A DNA stretch of 64,000 bases from Flectonema sp. DT1601 (taxonomy: Eukaryota; Euglenozoa; Diplonemea; Diplonemida; Diplonemidae). The notes under the pieces were generated by a model. It did no database searches. It was given only the letters and a program-made list of their open reading frames with translations, and was not told where the DNA came from. Position numbers and translations under genes: made by a program. Positions 42,879 through 57,800 of the stretch are shown one piece after another; position 1 is the first letter of the stretch; every line of letters starts with the position of its first letter. Location: assembly GCA_964019425.1 (NCBI GenBank), contig OZ025790.1, forward strand, positions 744,001-808,000. The letters are read 5' to 3'.

Positions 42879-45800
42879 TTAATCTTTCTTCGTGAGACCG
42901 AAGACACCATCCCAGTATTGGTTCTTAACTTCTGGAAGTGGTGATCTTGGGCGATCAAATCCTCCCTGAGTTAGGGTACCGTACGCTGTTGAAAACAAAA
43001 CGCCGTGAGCTCTGTTCTCCAACTGTGTTCTTGAACTATCTTCGTTGTAGAAGTTTGTGTAGAATTCACTCTCAACAGTCGAAACGTTATCCTTGTGTGT
43101 GTCTACGAACCCAACATCACTTCCTTCACCACCAATGATTTCATTCCTATCAGCTGTGTGGTCATCCCGACTGATATCAATCATTCGATCCCAACAATCG
43201 ACATCAAATAATTTATATGTCGAACTCTTTAAGTCAACGTAATTGTTATCAACTAGTTGTCCATCTCTTTGAAGAATTGATAAAACGATTCCTGTGAGTT
43301 GTTGAAATTATTAATTCCAATTAATGAAAAAAAGGGAATCTGAAAAAGGATCCTAACCTACCAAACAAAGACATACCTGCGTTATTGTTAACCAGAACAT
43401 CAGCACCATTGCCTCCATTGATAATGTCACAAAGAGGACCACTCTTTGGTTCATCGTGATTGAAGCTGTCGGAACTCTCGTGATCTTCATCATCGTGATG
43501 AGAGTAACGTTTTTTGCGTTCATTCCAATCGTGATCATCATCGTCATGATGGTGTTCGTCGTCATGGTGATGCCACCAGCTGGTGTACTCATGGTGGTGA
43601 CCTGTTTTTAATTTATTTCAAAACTCAACACGGATACAAAACTATTTTTTTGTTGAAAAATATTATCTCCAATCAGTTCCTTTTCAATTCCTCCTCACCT
43701 TCTCCCTTTTTTCAACCTCTCCCCACCCTCCTACCCTCCCTCTTGTGATTGGATTACTTCACACAAAAAGTTAATAAAAACATACCCTTATCATTGTACA
43801 AAACAAGGTTGCTGTATGGGTGTAGACCCTCGTCTCTGCCCTTCAACAACCCAAGCTTCTTCGCCGGGTTGAGTGCACGTTCCTTGATAGTGTCTTGAAT
43901 ATTACTCATGTACATATCTTGGACTACATCAATGTGTTGGAAGTCGTGTTCTGTAGTTGGGTCAGCATGTGCTCCCGCAAAAGTATTGACGAACAAGATT
44001 CCGTAGTCTCCGATCACCACGTCGTCTCCGGCGTTTCCATTAAGCTCGTCGGATCCCCACTTCGTAAGCGGAAGGGCGTTCCATCTCTCGTTCGAACGAT
44101 GTCCAAGCTCGTGGATGGCAAGAGCGTGTGAAGGAGAAAACACGTCAACGTGGCGCCTGAACTTGTACTCCAAGTCGTTGAACAGCTGAGTGAAGGTGTG
44201 CTTGTCGTGGTTGTCACTCGGGTAGTAGTGGTCAAAGTGATCATTGTGGTCATCTTGGTTAGCGTCGTGGTGGTCGCCGTTATGATTGTAATCCCTGTAC
44301 TCAACCCACTCCCAGTCCCAACCGTTCCAGCGGTAGTGTCCTGTGTGCTCGTGTTGCCACTCTCCATGGTGATCGTGTGCAGGAGGATTCTTTGTCAGGG
44401 TCTTCGAAACTAACACCAAACCATCACCAACCAGAACATCGTTTCCGTTGTTTCCGCGCATCACATCATTCGACACCGAGAGCTCCACCGCAGGTGCGGC
44501 AACCCCGACATCGCTGTTAGCAACCAACGCCTCAACAATCGCGTGGTGGGCTTCGAATACTGCGTGTGCAGCGTCCGCCGCCAACACCGAGTAGTCGTAC
44601 AAGACGTGCATCATACCCTTCACAACGATTTCCAAGTCATCCTCAACAATTTCGTCGTGGAAGATTACGTCTACGAACGACTGCATGTTGTCTCCAACCA
44701 GCAAATCGTTTCCATTTCCTCCGTTTACCACATCGTTTCCGATCACTACCTCCGCTGGAAGCGCGTATGTTCCTTGGTCCGACTCGTAGGTACGCAAGTC
44801 AGTAGACGCTCGGAGGAGGCGTTTCTGCAACTCAATCCAGCGCGCACCAGCTGAGTCGTGAATGCAGTCCAAAGCACCGATTCTTAGGTTCATCATCGCG
44901 TGGTGTGTCGCACTGTCTCCAACCACGATGTCGTTTCCGTCACCCCCGTTCAACACGTCGTTTCCGTACAACGCCCTCTGGTTACGCACCGCGTCTGGGA
45001 TCATCGACACGTATCCCCTCATCGTGTGTGACTGGTCGTCCGTGCGCCTCACATCTGCTACCCCGACTGCCTCGTGCAGTTTCTCCAACGCAGTCGGCAA
45101 CACGGTAGCCATTGCCGCCCCCTCGATGATTTGCATAGCCGCCGCACGGTTCGAAGACTCCGGCTTCAACGCGATTCCAACGTGCATCACCGTTCCGAAT
45201 TCATCGACTTCCAGAGGAGGCGAGTTCGCCGCACTGTCCTCCACCGACAGCACTCGAATCACGTTCGACACCAGAGGCATGTCGGAGTCGTAGTGGTACA
45301 CCGAAGACACATCGTCTCCGTACAGCAAGTCGTTTCCTCCCTCTCCCGACAGCACGTCGTCTCCACGCTGTCCGAACAGATAGTCGTCGCCGTCTCCACC
45401 GTTCAGCGTGTCGTGGCCGGCAGGCTTCAACCTCATGCCCGCAATCGCCGTCTCCCACTCACCGCTTGGAGCCGTCGCCTTCACCTTCTGCGATTCGAAT
45501 GCGCCCATCGACACCAGCAGCTCGTTCCTGAAGAAGGTTGCGGCTTCGTCAGCTGTGAACGTGCTACTCTCCCACGTTGGCAGCCATCCGGTCACCGTCA
45601 CCGGCTCTTCGAGAACAACGTCACGGTGCCAGGCACCTGTCCTTTCGTTCAAACGCGGGCTTCCGCCGCTCCTCAACGATCGCACCACGTGCCCGACATC
45701 TCCGATCAGCACGTCCCGTCCTTCCCCGCCGTGCAGAACGTCGTCCCCGAGTTCACCGAACAGCTCGTCGTCTCCCTCCTGTCCGTGCAACGTGTCGTCT

Positions 45801-48800
45801 CCACGCTGACCGTGCAAGATGTCATTACCTGCTCCACCATCGATGCTGTCATTCCCAGACACCTCGTCGACGTCATCGAACCTCTGGATAGTCCGCACCA
45901 CGTCTGCGAACATTGCCGATCCAGGGTACCGCTCCCACACCTTCTCGTGGTCGAATGGAGCTCCGTTCTCCATCGTTAACACAGTCCTGCTGATTACACC
46001 GTTGTCACCCAGCACCACGTCTGATCCCTCTTCTCCGAAGATCGTGTCGTCGCTGTCCACTCCTCCCAGCACGTTGTGCCCCCCAGTGATGTCATCGTCG
46101 CCGTCCCCACCGTTGATCGTGTCCTTTCCTTGCTGTCCCATCAGGAAGTCATCCCCCTCCCCTCCGTTAATCGTGTCGTCTCCGGCACCGACATCCGACG
46201 ACGTGAACAACGACAAGTACGTCGACCCACCACCCTCGAAGGCTGCGTGGTCACCCATCACCACATCCGAACCGGCGTTCCCGTTGAGCACGTCGTTTCC
46301 GGTTCCTCCGAATACGTAGTCGTCACCTGACCCTCCGTTGATCACATCCGACGCACCAGCCAGTGGATCGATCGTTTCCGCGGACACCACCTTCAGTGTC
46401 GCTGCATTCACCTTTGCGACAACCTGATCTCCCCACAACATATCCTGGCCATCCTCTCCGTCCAACGTGTCAGATCCTTGTTGCCCCGCCAAAAGATCAT
46501 TACCAGCGCCTCCCTTTAAGTGATCCGCTCCACCATTCACGTCGTCTCCTGTCGACACCGATGTAAAGGTGAGCAGCTCGGTGGACCTTTCGAAGACCGC
46601 GAAGTCACCGAACGCGACGTCGTGACCTGCTTCTCCCTCCAACACGTCGTCACCTTTTCCTCCGAACATCACGTCGTTGTCATCGCCACCGAACATCGTG
46701 TCCGCACCACCGGTCCCCTGCGACATTGGTTCCGCATGCGATACCAGTCCGGTGTTTCCCTGCTGCGTCTCGATCGACATGTGGTCTCCGAACATCCAGT
46801 CGTCTCCGGGGTTCCCCTTCAAGTTGTCTCCCCCGTTCCCGCCGACGATCACATCGCTGCCGGCCCCACCGGAAACCTCGTCCGCGCCTCCTCCGTACTG
46901 GTCCTCTGTAAACACCGATTCCAACGTCACGCTGCCATCCGCCACAGCGGTGCCCCACCTCAGCTCCAAGTAGTCACCGAACAACACGTCGTTACCGACA
47001 CCGCCTGCCAACTCGTCGTCTCCAGCCCCTCCGACCAGCACGTCCGCGCCGTCGTCTCCGTGAAGCTCATCTCCGCCACCCATCCCTGGATCTGTGGACA
47101 CCGCGTGCACGTTGTTTCCATCGTGTGGAATTGTTATCTCTGCGAAGTCACCAAAGATCCAATCATCTCCTGCGTTTCCGTGCATGACGTCCGCCGCTGC
47201 ACCACCAAAGAGAACGTCGTCGCCTTCATCACCGTTCAGGGTGTCCGCTCCTCCGGCCTGGTCATCTCCCGGGAACGCTGTTTTCATAGTCACATCTCCC
47301 TCCTTCGACTTGGTGTACTCTGCGTGGTCCCCGAACACGAAGTCCCTTCCGGAATTTCCGCTTACTTCATCCGCAGCCGCACCACCGATGACCACGTCGT
47401 CCCCCTCGTTTCCAGAAATCGTATCCCCTCCCCCGAGGGTCGCCTCCGTCGATTTCATCGTCACTCCCCCATCGACGATGTCCACCGAACCATGGTCCCC
47501 GAGGATCTTGTCGTCACCCGCACCACCAACGATGTCGTCTCCGCCTGCCCCTCCGAAGATGATGTCATCTCCATCCGATCCGGCAACCGTGTCGGCATCT
47601 CCGTTGCTTCCAGGGGTCTTGAAGACCGTGCGCATGTGGCGGTCTTCCGGACTTGTGTACGACCGCTTGATCTCTCCGCAGTCTCCGAACACCACATCAT
47701 TACCTTCCCCACCGTCGATGACGTCCCTGTCCGCACCTCCGAACACGGAATCGTCACCGGCTCCAGCGACAATCGTGTCGTTTCCACCGCTCACCGCCTG
47801 CTCCAGACACTTCAGCGTGTGCTCGTCCTTCTTGATCGACAACAGCACGTCTCCGTGATCCCCGAACACCACGTCGTTTCCGCTCGACGCGTCGATGTGG
47901 TCAGCACCCTGTCCACCGATGATGAAGTCATCGCCTTCGTCACCGTTCAGTTTGTCGTCTCCTCCACAACCAGACTCGGTGTGCGTCGAGTGCAACACAC
48001 GCTCGTCTTTCTTTGACTCATACAGACCGTGGTCCCCGACAATCACATCTGCCCCACCGTTTCCATCGATCACATCTCCTCCAGCACCTCCGAACACGTA
48101 ATCGTCTCCAGCTCCCGCCGTGATTGTATCGTCGCCACCACTACACGACCCGAGTGTGATGAGTTTCGTAAGCTCCGCGCTCGGCGTCCACGCAACCTCC
48201 CCGAGGTCTCCGAAGATGTAGTCGTTCCCGCCCTCGCCGTCGACTTCGTCGTCTCCCTCACCCGCAACTACCACGTCGTCCCCTTCGCCAGCGAAGATCT
48301 TGTCCGCCGCACCGGCATCCGATGTCGCCGGACCTGCCGATCCCTTCACGGTGAAGTCACCTGGATTAGTCGTCTCGTATTTCCCGTAGTCTCCGATGAT
48401 GACGTCCCCACCGGCCCCTCCGTGGACCACGTCACCGCCTGCCCCAGCGAGTATCTTGTCGTCGCCTAGTCCACCGTCGATGACGTCGCTTCCCCCGCCC
48501 ACCTGGTTTGCGTTGCGCAACCTCACCCAGTGTGACGATGGGTTCAAATGCACCTCTCCAGCGTCTCCGAACACGAAGTCATCTCCGTCTCCTCCATTGA
48601 TGGTGTCCTCACCACCACCTCCCAACAAGATGTCGTTCTCTTCGTCTCCGTTCAAGTGATCATCCTCCCCATCCGCCGCGTCACCAGTCGTGACGAGGTG
48701 GGTCAGCCCAGTCAGAGGCGTGCGAGTCATGATCCCGATGTCACCGAATACCACGTCCAACCCAGCGTTTCCGCTGATCGAGTCCGCGCCCCGTCCTCCG

Positions 48801-51800
48801 AATAGGATGTCGTCCCCCGCGCTTCCGTGGATGGTGTCATCCCCGCTCCCGGCAGTGGCCTCGCCGTCGAAGACCGTTTGCAAAACCAAGTCACCCGGCT
48901 GTGTAAACATCTTCCTCACGCGTCCAAAGTCACCGAAGATGAAGTCGACTCCATCCTCCCCATCGATTACATCGTTGGCCGATCCTCCGAACACGATGTC
49001 GTCTCCGCCACCAGTCAGAATCTCGTCATTCCCGCCATCCGCCAGCGCAGGCGCAGTCGACTCGTACACCAACGAATCGGCCTCCTTCGAGATTACCACC
49101 GATCCGTGGTCTCCAAACACCGAATCGTCTCCTCCGCGCGTGCGGATGACGTCGTTGCTCTGACCCCCGAACACGTAGTCCTTCCCGTCCTGCACGTCTA
49201 TTGTGTCACTTCCACCCTCCCCGCCCTCCGTGAAGATCGAGGTCATGTTGAACTCATCGCTGGCATTGCGCTGCACGAATCCGTGGTCTCCGAACACCAC
49301 GTTGTTCCCGTTGCTTCCATCGATGGTGTCGTTCCCGTATCCTCCGAAGACGATGTCGTCCGCGTCTCCTGCCGAGATGGTGTCCGCTCCGCCAGACAAC
49401 GGAGCCAAGGATTCCAACGTGTAGGTCCCGTTCTCGTGGTCGCGTACGTGACCGTGGTCCCCAAAGATCCAGTCACTTCCCTCGGCAACCGTGATCACGT
49501 CGTCTCCCTGACCTCCCATGATGATGTGCCGGCCGTACGAACCCGTGATCGTGTCAGCTCCTCCCTCGCCATCGGAATCGGTGAAAGTCGACTTCACGTA
49601 GAGTCCTCCCACGTCGGGGTTGCTGCTGTCGTGCGTCGTCCGGTACACCTCTCCATGGTCCCCAAGCAAGATGTCTTCGCCGCTGCTACCGACCACCTCG
49701 TCGTCACCGAACCCACCAATGATCACGTCGGTCTCCGACTCTCCGTACAGGTGGTCATTTCCTCCCGACAAGCTCGCAGTCGAACGGAGCGACCACGTGT
49801 CCGAAGTTGCTGGGTCGTCGCTGATGTCAATCTCACCCTGGTCACCGATGATGAAGTCCTTTCCGTCCCCTCCGTGCACCGTGTCCCCTCCTTGACCACC
49901 GATTATGATGTCGTCTCCCACCGATCCGCTGAGGACGTCGTCGCCCCCCTCTCCCGCGTCCCCAGTGTGCAGCGACTCGAATTTTCTCCATCCCCCAACC
50001 GCCGACCATTTGATCTGGTACCGACCATGGTCACCGAAGATCACGTCGTTGTGTTTTTCTCCCTTGATCGAATCCTTCCCAGTCCCTCCGAAAACCACGT
50101 CGTCTTCGTCCCCCGCGCTGATCTCGTCATCTCCACCGGTCGTCGGCGACGTCGAAGTCATGATCGTCAGTTCCTCGCTTTCCCTCACTTCGATCTCACC
50201 AAAGTCCCCGAAGATCCAATCCTTCCCGGTGTGTCCGGTGATCACGTCCAACACCCCACCTCCTCCGAAGATGATGTCGTCACCGATGTCCCCGACCAGC
50301 ACATCAGAGTCGTCCGCCGACTGGTCCGCCAACTCAAAAAGCACCGACCGGTACACGATGTCTCCCGGCACCGCGCTCGTGATCGCACCGTGGTCACCGA
50401 ACAGAACGTCGTTTTCACGCTCACCGTACACCTTGTCCTGACCAAACCCTCCAAACAAGTAATCCATTCCGTCTCCTCCCCGCAGGTCATCTGCCCCTCC
50501 TCCCGACGTCGCGTGAGTTGATTCCAAGTGGAACGACGTCGGTCCCAAGTTCACCAAACCGTGGTCCCCGAACAGCCAATCACGCCCTGCTCCACCGACA
50601 ATCTTGTCAATTCCTTGTCCTCCGAACACGATGTCGTCTCCGTCGTGGGTCGTGATCACATCGTCGTCCCCGTGCTCCGCCTCCGTCAGTATCGACTCCC
50701 AGTGACCCTCCCCATGGGCTGCGCTGCTGAACTTTCCGTGGTCACCGAACACCGCGTCGTTGTGCTCGTTTCCGTCGATCGTGTCCTTCCCTTCGCACCC
50801 GAAGATGTAGTCGTCCTCATCTCCTCCAACGAGCGTGTCGTTTGCCCCGCATCCGAGAATCGACTCCACCGATCGGAAGTCCAAACTTGGGGCCAGGGTT
50901 CCCTTCCCGTGGTCTCCGATGATCCAATCCTTTCCGGTGAACCCTTCGATCACATCAGATCCGAACCCTCCGATCAGGACATCGTTTCCGTGCTCACCGT
51001 AGATCAGGTCCGCCCCCCCGTCTTCGCACGTGAACAACGACTCCATCGCCATGTCTCCAGGCTTCGCGCTCTCCACCGACCCGAAGTCCCCGAACACCAC
51101 GTCGTCGTGCTTTCCAGCGTGGATCGTGTCAGCTCCCCGTCCACCGAAGATCACGTCGTCCTCGTCTCCTCCAGACAGCTGATCCCCAGCCCCGTGTCCC
51201 GGACTCGTCGACTCCATCTTGAAGTACTCGAGTGAACCGTCCAAGAGGGCCTTCCCGTAGTCTCCGAACATCCAATCCCGCCCAGCCCCTCCTTCGACCA
51301 CGTCCGCCCCAGCGCCACCGAAGATGATGTCGTGGCTCTCCCCTCCGTAGATCGTGTCCTTCGCCCCCGTCGCAGGAGGAAGCGGCTGGTCGACCACTTC
51401 GAACGACGCATCGTACAGCCGGCTCCCAGCCGAAATGCTCTCGTACCGTCCGAAGTCTCCAAACAACACGTCCTTGTGATCGCCTCCGTGGATCTCGTCC
51501 GAACCCGGCCCTCCAAACACGAGGTCGTTCCCCTCCCCTCCACCGAGGGTGTCTTCTCCCCCGTACTCGAGAAAAGTCGTCTCCGCAGTCGCGTAAGTCT
51601 TGCTCGGCGAAACTTCCACCGCCCCTGAATCTCCAAACATCCAATCGTCACCGGCACCGCCGACGACGTTGTCTCCTCCCTGACCACCCACGAGGATGTC
51701 GTCATCGTCTTCTCCGAACAGCGCGTCAGAGTCACCGGCAGCAGCCGCTGCTCCACCGGACACCGACCAGTACTTCCGATCTTCCCCAACCACCTCGAAC

Positions 51801-54800
51801 TCACCGCAGTCTCCGAACAGCACGTCGTTGTTGTCCCCACCGTGAAGCTCGTCCGATCCAGCTCCACCGAACACCGTGTCCTCATCGTCTCCTCCGTACA
51901 CCACGTCCCGGGCTCCGAGGGCCACCGCGTCGCCCACGGCGCAGCGTCCCTTCGCCGTCGCCACGTCCGCGATCACCCCCACCTCAACCGCTCCGTGGTC
52001 TCCAAAGATCGTGTCTCTCCCCTCCCCTCCGGATATCGCATCTTCGCCGGCCCCTCCGAACAAGAAGTCGTGTCCGCTCTGTCCGCTCAACGTGTCGTCG
52101 CCACCTTGCTCTGCGAACAGCGACTCCAGCGTGAAGTCCGTCGGCTTCGAGAGAGCACTCGTGTACCGCCCGTGGTCTCCGAACAGGAAGTCCCGGTTCA
52201 TCGATCCAAGCACCCGATCCCCAGAAGCCCCTCCGAACGCCGTGTTGTTCCCGTACCCGACGTCGATCACATCGGCACCCCCGTCCGATGGGTGTCTTGA
52301 CTCCGCAACGGTCACGTGACGGTCTTCCTCAGCTCCCTTCTCCGAGAAGTATCCCAGTCCAAGCATTCCGTGGTCCCCGAAAACCACATCGTCCGAGCGC
52401 CCAGTGTCGATCACATCCGCTCCAGGTCCTCCGAACACTATGTCGGCCGAATCCCCGGTGTTGATCGTATCATCGCTTCCCTGCCCTGGGCATGTTGACT
52501 CCATTTTCACCACTCGACCCTCGGCGTCGAACTCAATCGAACCCAAGTCACCGAATACGAAGTCCAACCCGCCCTCCGTTGTGATCTCGTCCCCTCCAGG
52601 TCCTCCAAATATGATGTACCTCGAGCATCCTTTTGTTACGATTACATCCTTCGATCCCGCTGCCTCAGCGGCGCACGCCGACGAAGGCGACTCAGCGGTT
52701 TGCGCCGACGTCGGAGGCGCTGCCTTTCCGTCCAGCTGGCCCGTCGAACCGTGAGCTGAACCGATGCTCATCGTCCCCCCGTACGTCACCGTCCCCTCGT
52801 CTCCGAAGATGATGTCCGCCTTTTGACCTGGGTAGATCGTGTCACTCCCCAATCCTCCCACGATGACTAGCGGAATCACCGTCTCACGGGCATCAATTAC
52901 GTCGTTGCCCCCCTCACCGTTCACCACGAAGAATCCGTCTGGGATCTCCCCTCCCAAGTAGATCTCCACTTCGTCGTCTCCGCCTCCCGTGTTCAACGTC
53001 GTCACCACCCGTTCTCCCTCAACCGCCGCCAGGATCGTGCTGCGCACGTACACCTTGTCCTTCTCTTGACCCGTCCACACCGTGATCCCTCCAGTGAACG
53101 TCCCCACGTACGGGATCGGCACAGGTGCCAAATTACGGATCAGGTTCTTCTCCAAGATCACCCGTTCACCATCCACTCCCTTCCCGGACCCAGTGCTGTC
53201 GCTCACCATCAACCGGTTGCGTCCCGTCCCCGCATCCAGTGTGATCGTGTTCTGGATGTACTTCAGCCACCCCGGCAGCGTTGATCCCGACCCAGCTTCC
53301 GCAATCGTCACCAGGTTAGCATCTGACCCGAGGGCAATGACGTCGTCCCCTCCGTGGGTCCGGATCGCAGTCGGGATCGACACTCCACGCACGTTGATTG
53401 CATCCTTCGCCGTCGTTCCCATGTCGATCTCGAGCGTGCGCATGTCTCCGTAGTTGATCCCGGCCAACCGCACGCGGGAGTTGATGTCCGCACCCGCCAA
53501 GTATTCCACCTCCCCGTTCACCACCCCGGATACATCCACCGTTATCGCCCCACCAGCAGTCTCCGCTTCACCCTCGTACCTCACAATGTACGTCAGGGAA
53601 TCCACCGAGTCCACCGCAAAGCTCCTCGTGCACTTGCTCTTCAACTCGTTCCCGCACCGGTTGGGGTCCGCCCCGAACACCGCATGTTGCATCGCATCCT
53701 CAATGGTCTTCGCAGCTGTCCCCAATGAGAACGCGTCAAGGTGGTACACCATCCCGTCGAACTCGAACGACAGCGCGAACGCACCCGACGTCCCGCGCAC
53801 CGTCACCGCGTGCACCTTCTTCGAATCTTCTCCGCGCTTTGCAACCATTCCGAAACCGGACAGGTCCGTTCTCGACAAGAACCCGGCGAATCCGAGATCC
53901 GGGTTCCCTCCCCAGTTGTTAATGTGCAGCGTGTTGTGCTCTCCGCTCCCTCCGCTCAGCGACACCAGGTCTTTGATCTGCACAAGCTTCCCCGCATCGT
54001 CTCCGACCACAAAAGTGTCGTCTCCCTCCTGTCCGTTCACGTACGTCGGCCCAACAGCCCCGTACACCTGAAACGTGTCGTCCCCCTTTCCAGCGTTGAT
54101 GTAAGTCGCCCCCGTGTGCGTACCTCCCACCACCACCGTGTCCACAGCAGCTCCGAGGTTCAACACCACCACCTCCAAGTCCGAGTACTGGATTCCACCC
54201 AGAAGCGCCTTCCCTTCACGCACTCGGTCGGTTCCCATTCCCATTCCGGTGACGCGTCCTGGCAACAACGTCACCGTCGTTGGAAGGAATCCCCCCGTGT
54301 TCTCCACCGTCAGCGTGTCGATCTGCATTGACTCGATCACATCCAGGTTGGGGTTGTCCAGGCGATCCGCGAATACCCCGGAGTCCGTCTCCCCCGGCAA
54401 CATCACCGGTGGCAGGAAGTCGATCGCAGTGGGGTTGTTGTCTCCGCTGACCGTCAGAGATCCCTGGATTTGGTACGCCAGAGACGGTTGCGCCCCGAAC
54501 TCCTTCACCGTGTGGTCATCCACCGCGTTGTCCACCACCGCCGTCACCGTCACCGTTTGCGCAATGTAGTAATTCGAACTGTCGAACGTCAGCGTCGCCG
54601 GACTCACGCTCACCTGCTCACGCTCCGGCAGGAACTTCGCCTCGATCGCCTTCGTCTTCTTCACAGTCGGCGACACCGTCACCGATCCCTGGGGTTCCTT
54701 GGTCAGGTACACTTCGTACGTGTCAGTCAGGCCACCCTCGATGACGTCCGTGCTCCCATGCGACTCCAGCAGCACCATCCCCGGCGCCTCGTTGTCCAGG

Positions 54801-57800
54801 ATCTGGATTCCGACATAAGGAACCGCTGCTGCCGCGAAATCCGCGTTCGCCGTCTCCACTTCATGTTGCACAGTCGTGTAGTGGAATCCTTCCACCGCCT
54901 CGTCGTCCACCGCAGTCACCGTGATCACCTCCTCACACCCGTTCGACGTCGTGAAGTCGAACGCTTCACGGGATACCTGCACCTGTGCCGAGTCGTACAC
55001 AAGCTTCATCCTCACAGCCGTCGACACGCACGGACGCATCAGCATCGTGTACGAAGCCGTCTTCCCCACCGTTCCCAATCCCGTCTCCGACACCCGCATT
55101 CCACCATCCATCCCCTCAATCAGGTAGAACTCGAATTCTTCGCTGTCCAGGATGCTGAACTGAACCATCGGCACAATCAAGTTGTCGTACTCGCTTCCCC
55201 CGTTAAACTGCGCCACCGTGTGCGCGATTGCGATCGCTTCCTTCCCTTCCTTCACGTTGTCATCTTCCACGCTCACCGTCACCGTTTTCACATCCTTCCA
55301 ACGGTTCCCATTCTTCTCGAACGTCAGAGACTGCGGCGTCACGAACACGTTCTTCGATCCCACCAGCTGCGACGGCGGGGTCGGTGCCACCACCGTGATC
55401 GTCACGTCCGCCGAAGGCGGATGCACCATCCGGATGGTGTACGTTCCTTGCGTTCCCTTCCCCTCGATCATCACTTGCATCCCGTCCGTGTTGAAAACCA
55501 TGCTCGGCGTGTCTTCGTCCGCCACGTTCGCCGAAACCCCGTGGGCCTCCATCCCGTTGTACGATGCATCCGTCGCACTCGTCACCATGTTGTTCACCAC
55601 CCCGCTGTGTCCCCTCAGGTCGTTGCTAACTACATACGACGATTCGTGCGGCGTGATGATCACGTCGTCGCTCCCAAGACCGGTGTACACGCTCGTCGAT
55701 ACTTGCTCATCCGTGCTCATCACGTAAACCGTGTCGTCTCCCGCCAACGTCGCCACTTCCACGCTCTCGATTCCGACGAACGTCACGAACAACCCAGCCC
55801 CGTAGATTCCGTTCCGCGTCACCACGAACGTGTCCGGATACTCGGTACCGATCACCACCAGCGTGTCGAATCCCGGACCTCCGTCGATCGCAACCGGCGC
55901 GTTCACCGCGTACATCACCACATCTTGACCTTCACCCGTGTCTACCGTGGTCTCCTTGATTTCGGGGTCAGGCTTCTCCGGCGTCAAAGAATCCCACAAC
56001 GCGAACGCACGGATCGTGAACCTGTCGTCGTCGGCTCCACCACGCAACGCCAGCGTCGCAATGTTTCTCATCACGATGAACGTGTCATCTCCGGACTCTC
56101 CGTTCGCGTTGATGTGAAAGTGGTTCCCCGACGACAGGTATCCTTCCGTCGTCTTCGCCGTCGTGAACACGTCCGACACACCGGGAATGTGCACCGAGTC
56201 ACGCTCCGCGTTGTACAGCTGTCCGAACAAGAACTGATCGTTCCCCTCTCCACCGTTCAGCGTCATGATTCCCGCGTTGTCGTCACACGCATACGTATCG
56301 TCTCCCTTCAAACCGTTGATGGTAATCCCCGCGTTGATCCCACGGTCCATGTCCACACGCTCCGCTGCTGCTCCCCCGCCGTGGATGTTGGCGATGAAGT
56401 TTGCTCGGATCAGGAAGTTGTCGTCTCCCGGCGTCCCGTTCATCTCCAGCGTGTTCAGCTCCGACGGGTCATGCACCAAGTACCCGCTGTCCGTGATGCT
56501 CACGAACGACGCTCCAGTTCCGGCGAACCCGACGCTGATCGTGTCGTTTCCACGCTCACCATCGATGTACAGCGGCGCCAGCAGCGGATTGATCGCCGAC
56601 CCCTCCGGATTCGTCGCCGGAGGCACCGTGATCACGTCTGCTCCGTTCCCTCCGTTCACGTAAGTCGTCCCACTCGTCCCCTCCACCGTCAAGTGGTCTA
56701 CCCCGTTTCCTCCCTGCACCGTCACCAACCCGCGGTGTGTCCCTGCCACCGTGAAAACGTTCTTCGAACCCTCCGGGATCGTCACCGGCAGCTTCACAAT
56801 CAGCTCCCCCAGCGCCGCGAACTCGATCCCGGGACCAGACATCCCGAGTCCACTCACCACTTGAGACGTCATCCGTCCACTGTTCCCCGAGGTATCCGCC
56901 GAGTCATCGATCGTCAGCTTCGCAACCCTGGTCTGACTGTCTCCTTCGACCATCACCAGCGAACGGATCTTCTCGACCGTTCCGTCTCCGATCGTCACGT
57001 GGTCACCACCTCCAGCCGTCACCACTTCCACGTCCGTCGTCGCCAGCGTCTCGATCACCCTGAACGTGTCTCCGTTCTTTCCCAGCTGCACAACAACCAG
57101 CTCGAACCCAGAGTACGACACCGGGATCAGCATCCCCAGTCCGTTCACCGTCGTCGGTCCCAGGCTTCCACCGACGCTTCCCGAGCTCGACGGCACCGTT
57201 ATCCGCAGCGTGTCTCGGTCGTTTCCTCCCTTCACCACCAGCGTACCCTTCACCTCCCCCGGGTTTGTTACTTCGAACTCGTTGTTTCCGTCAGCCCCCT
57301 CGATCGTCAGCGTCGTCCCGCTCGCCACCCCAGTCACAGTCACCTTCCCCGCATCCGCAGGCAACAGCACATTCACATTCCGCGCGTTGAAATTCAGCAC
57401 CAGCTCCCCCATCGCAAACCCACTCAACCCGCTCGACCCAATTGTTCCATCCGCGAGCACTCCTTGGTGGGACGTGTAGTCGATCACGATCGTGTCTGCT
57501 CCTTGACCGCATACCAAGTTTCCACCAGACATCGGGTTCTGCAGGTAGATGTGATCCGTTTGCAGTCCGCAGTTCCCGCTGTATGAAGAAACCTGTTCGA
57601 ACTCCGTCGTCAGCTGATCTTCCCGGGCTTCTCCCTTCACAAACACCACCTCCACCGTCTCCAGCCCCGGTTCTCCGTTGATGTGTCGGATCTGGAACGT
57701 CTCACCGTTGTCAGACGTGTCTCCACTCACTCGCTTTCCCGCATCTGGTCCCATGTGCAGCGCCAAGTTTCCGCTGTCGATGTGCGCCAGGATCGGCTGC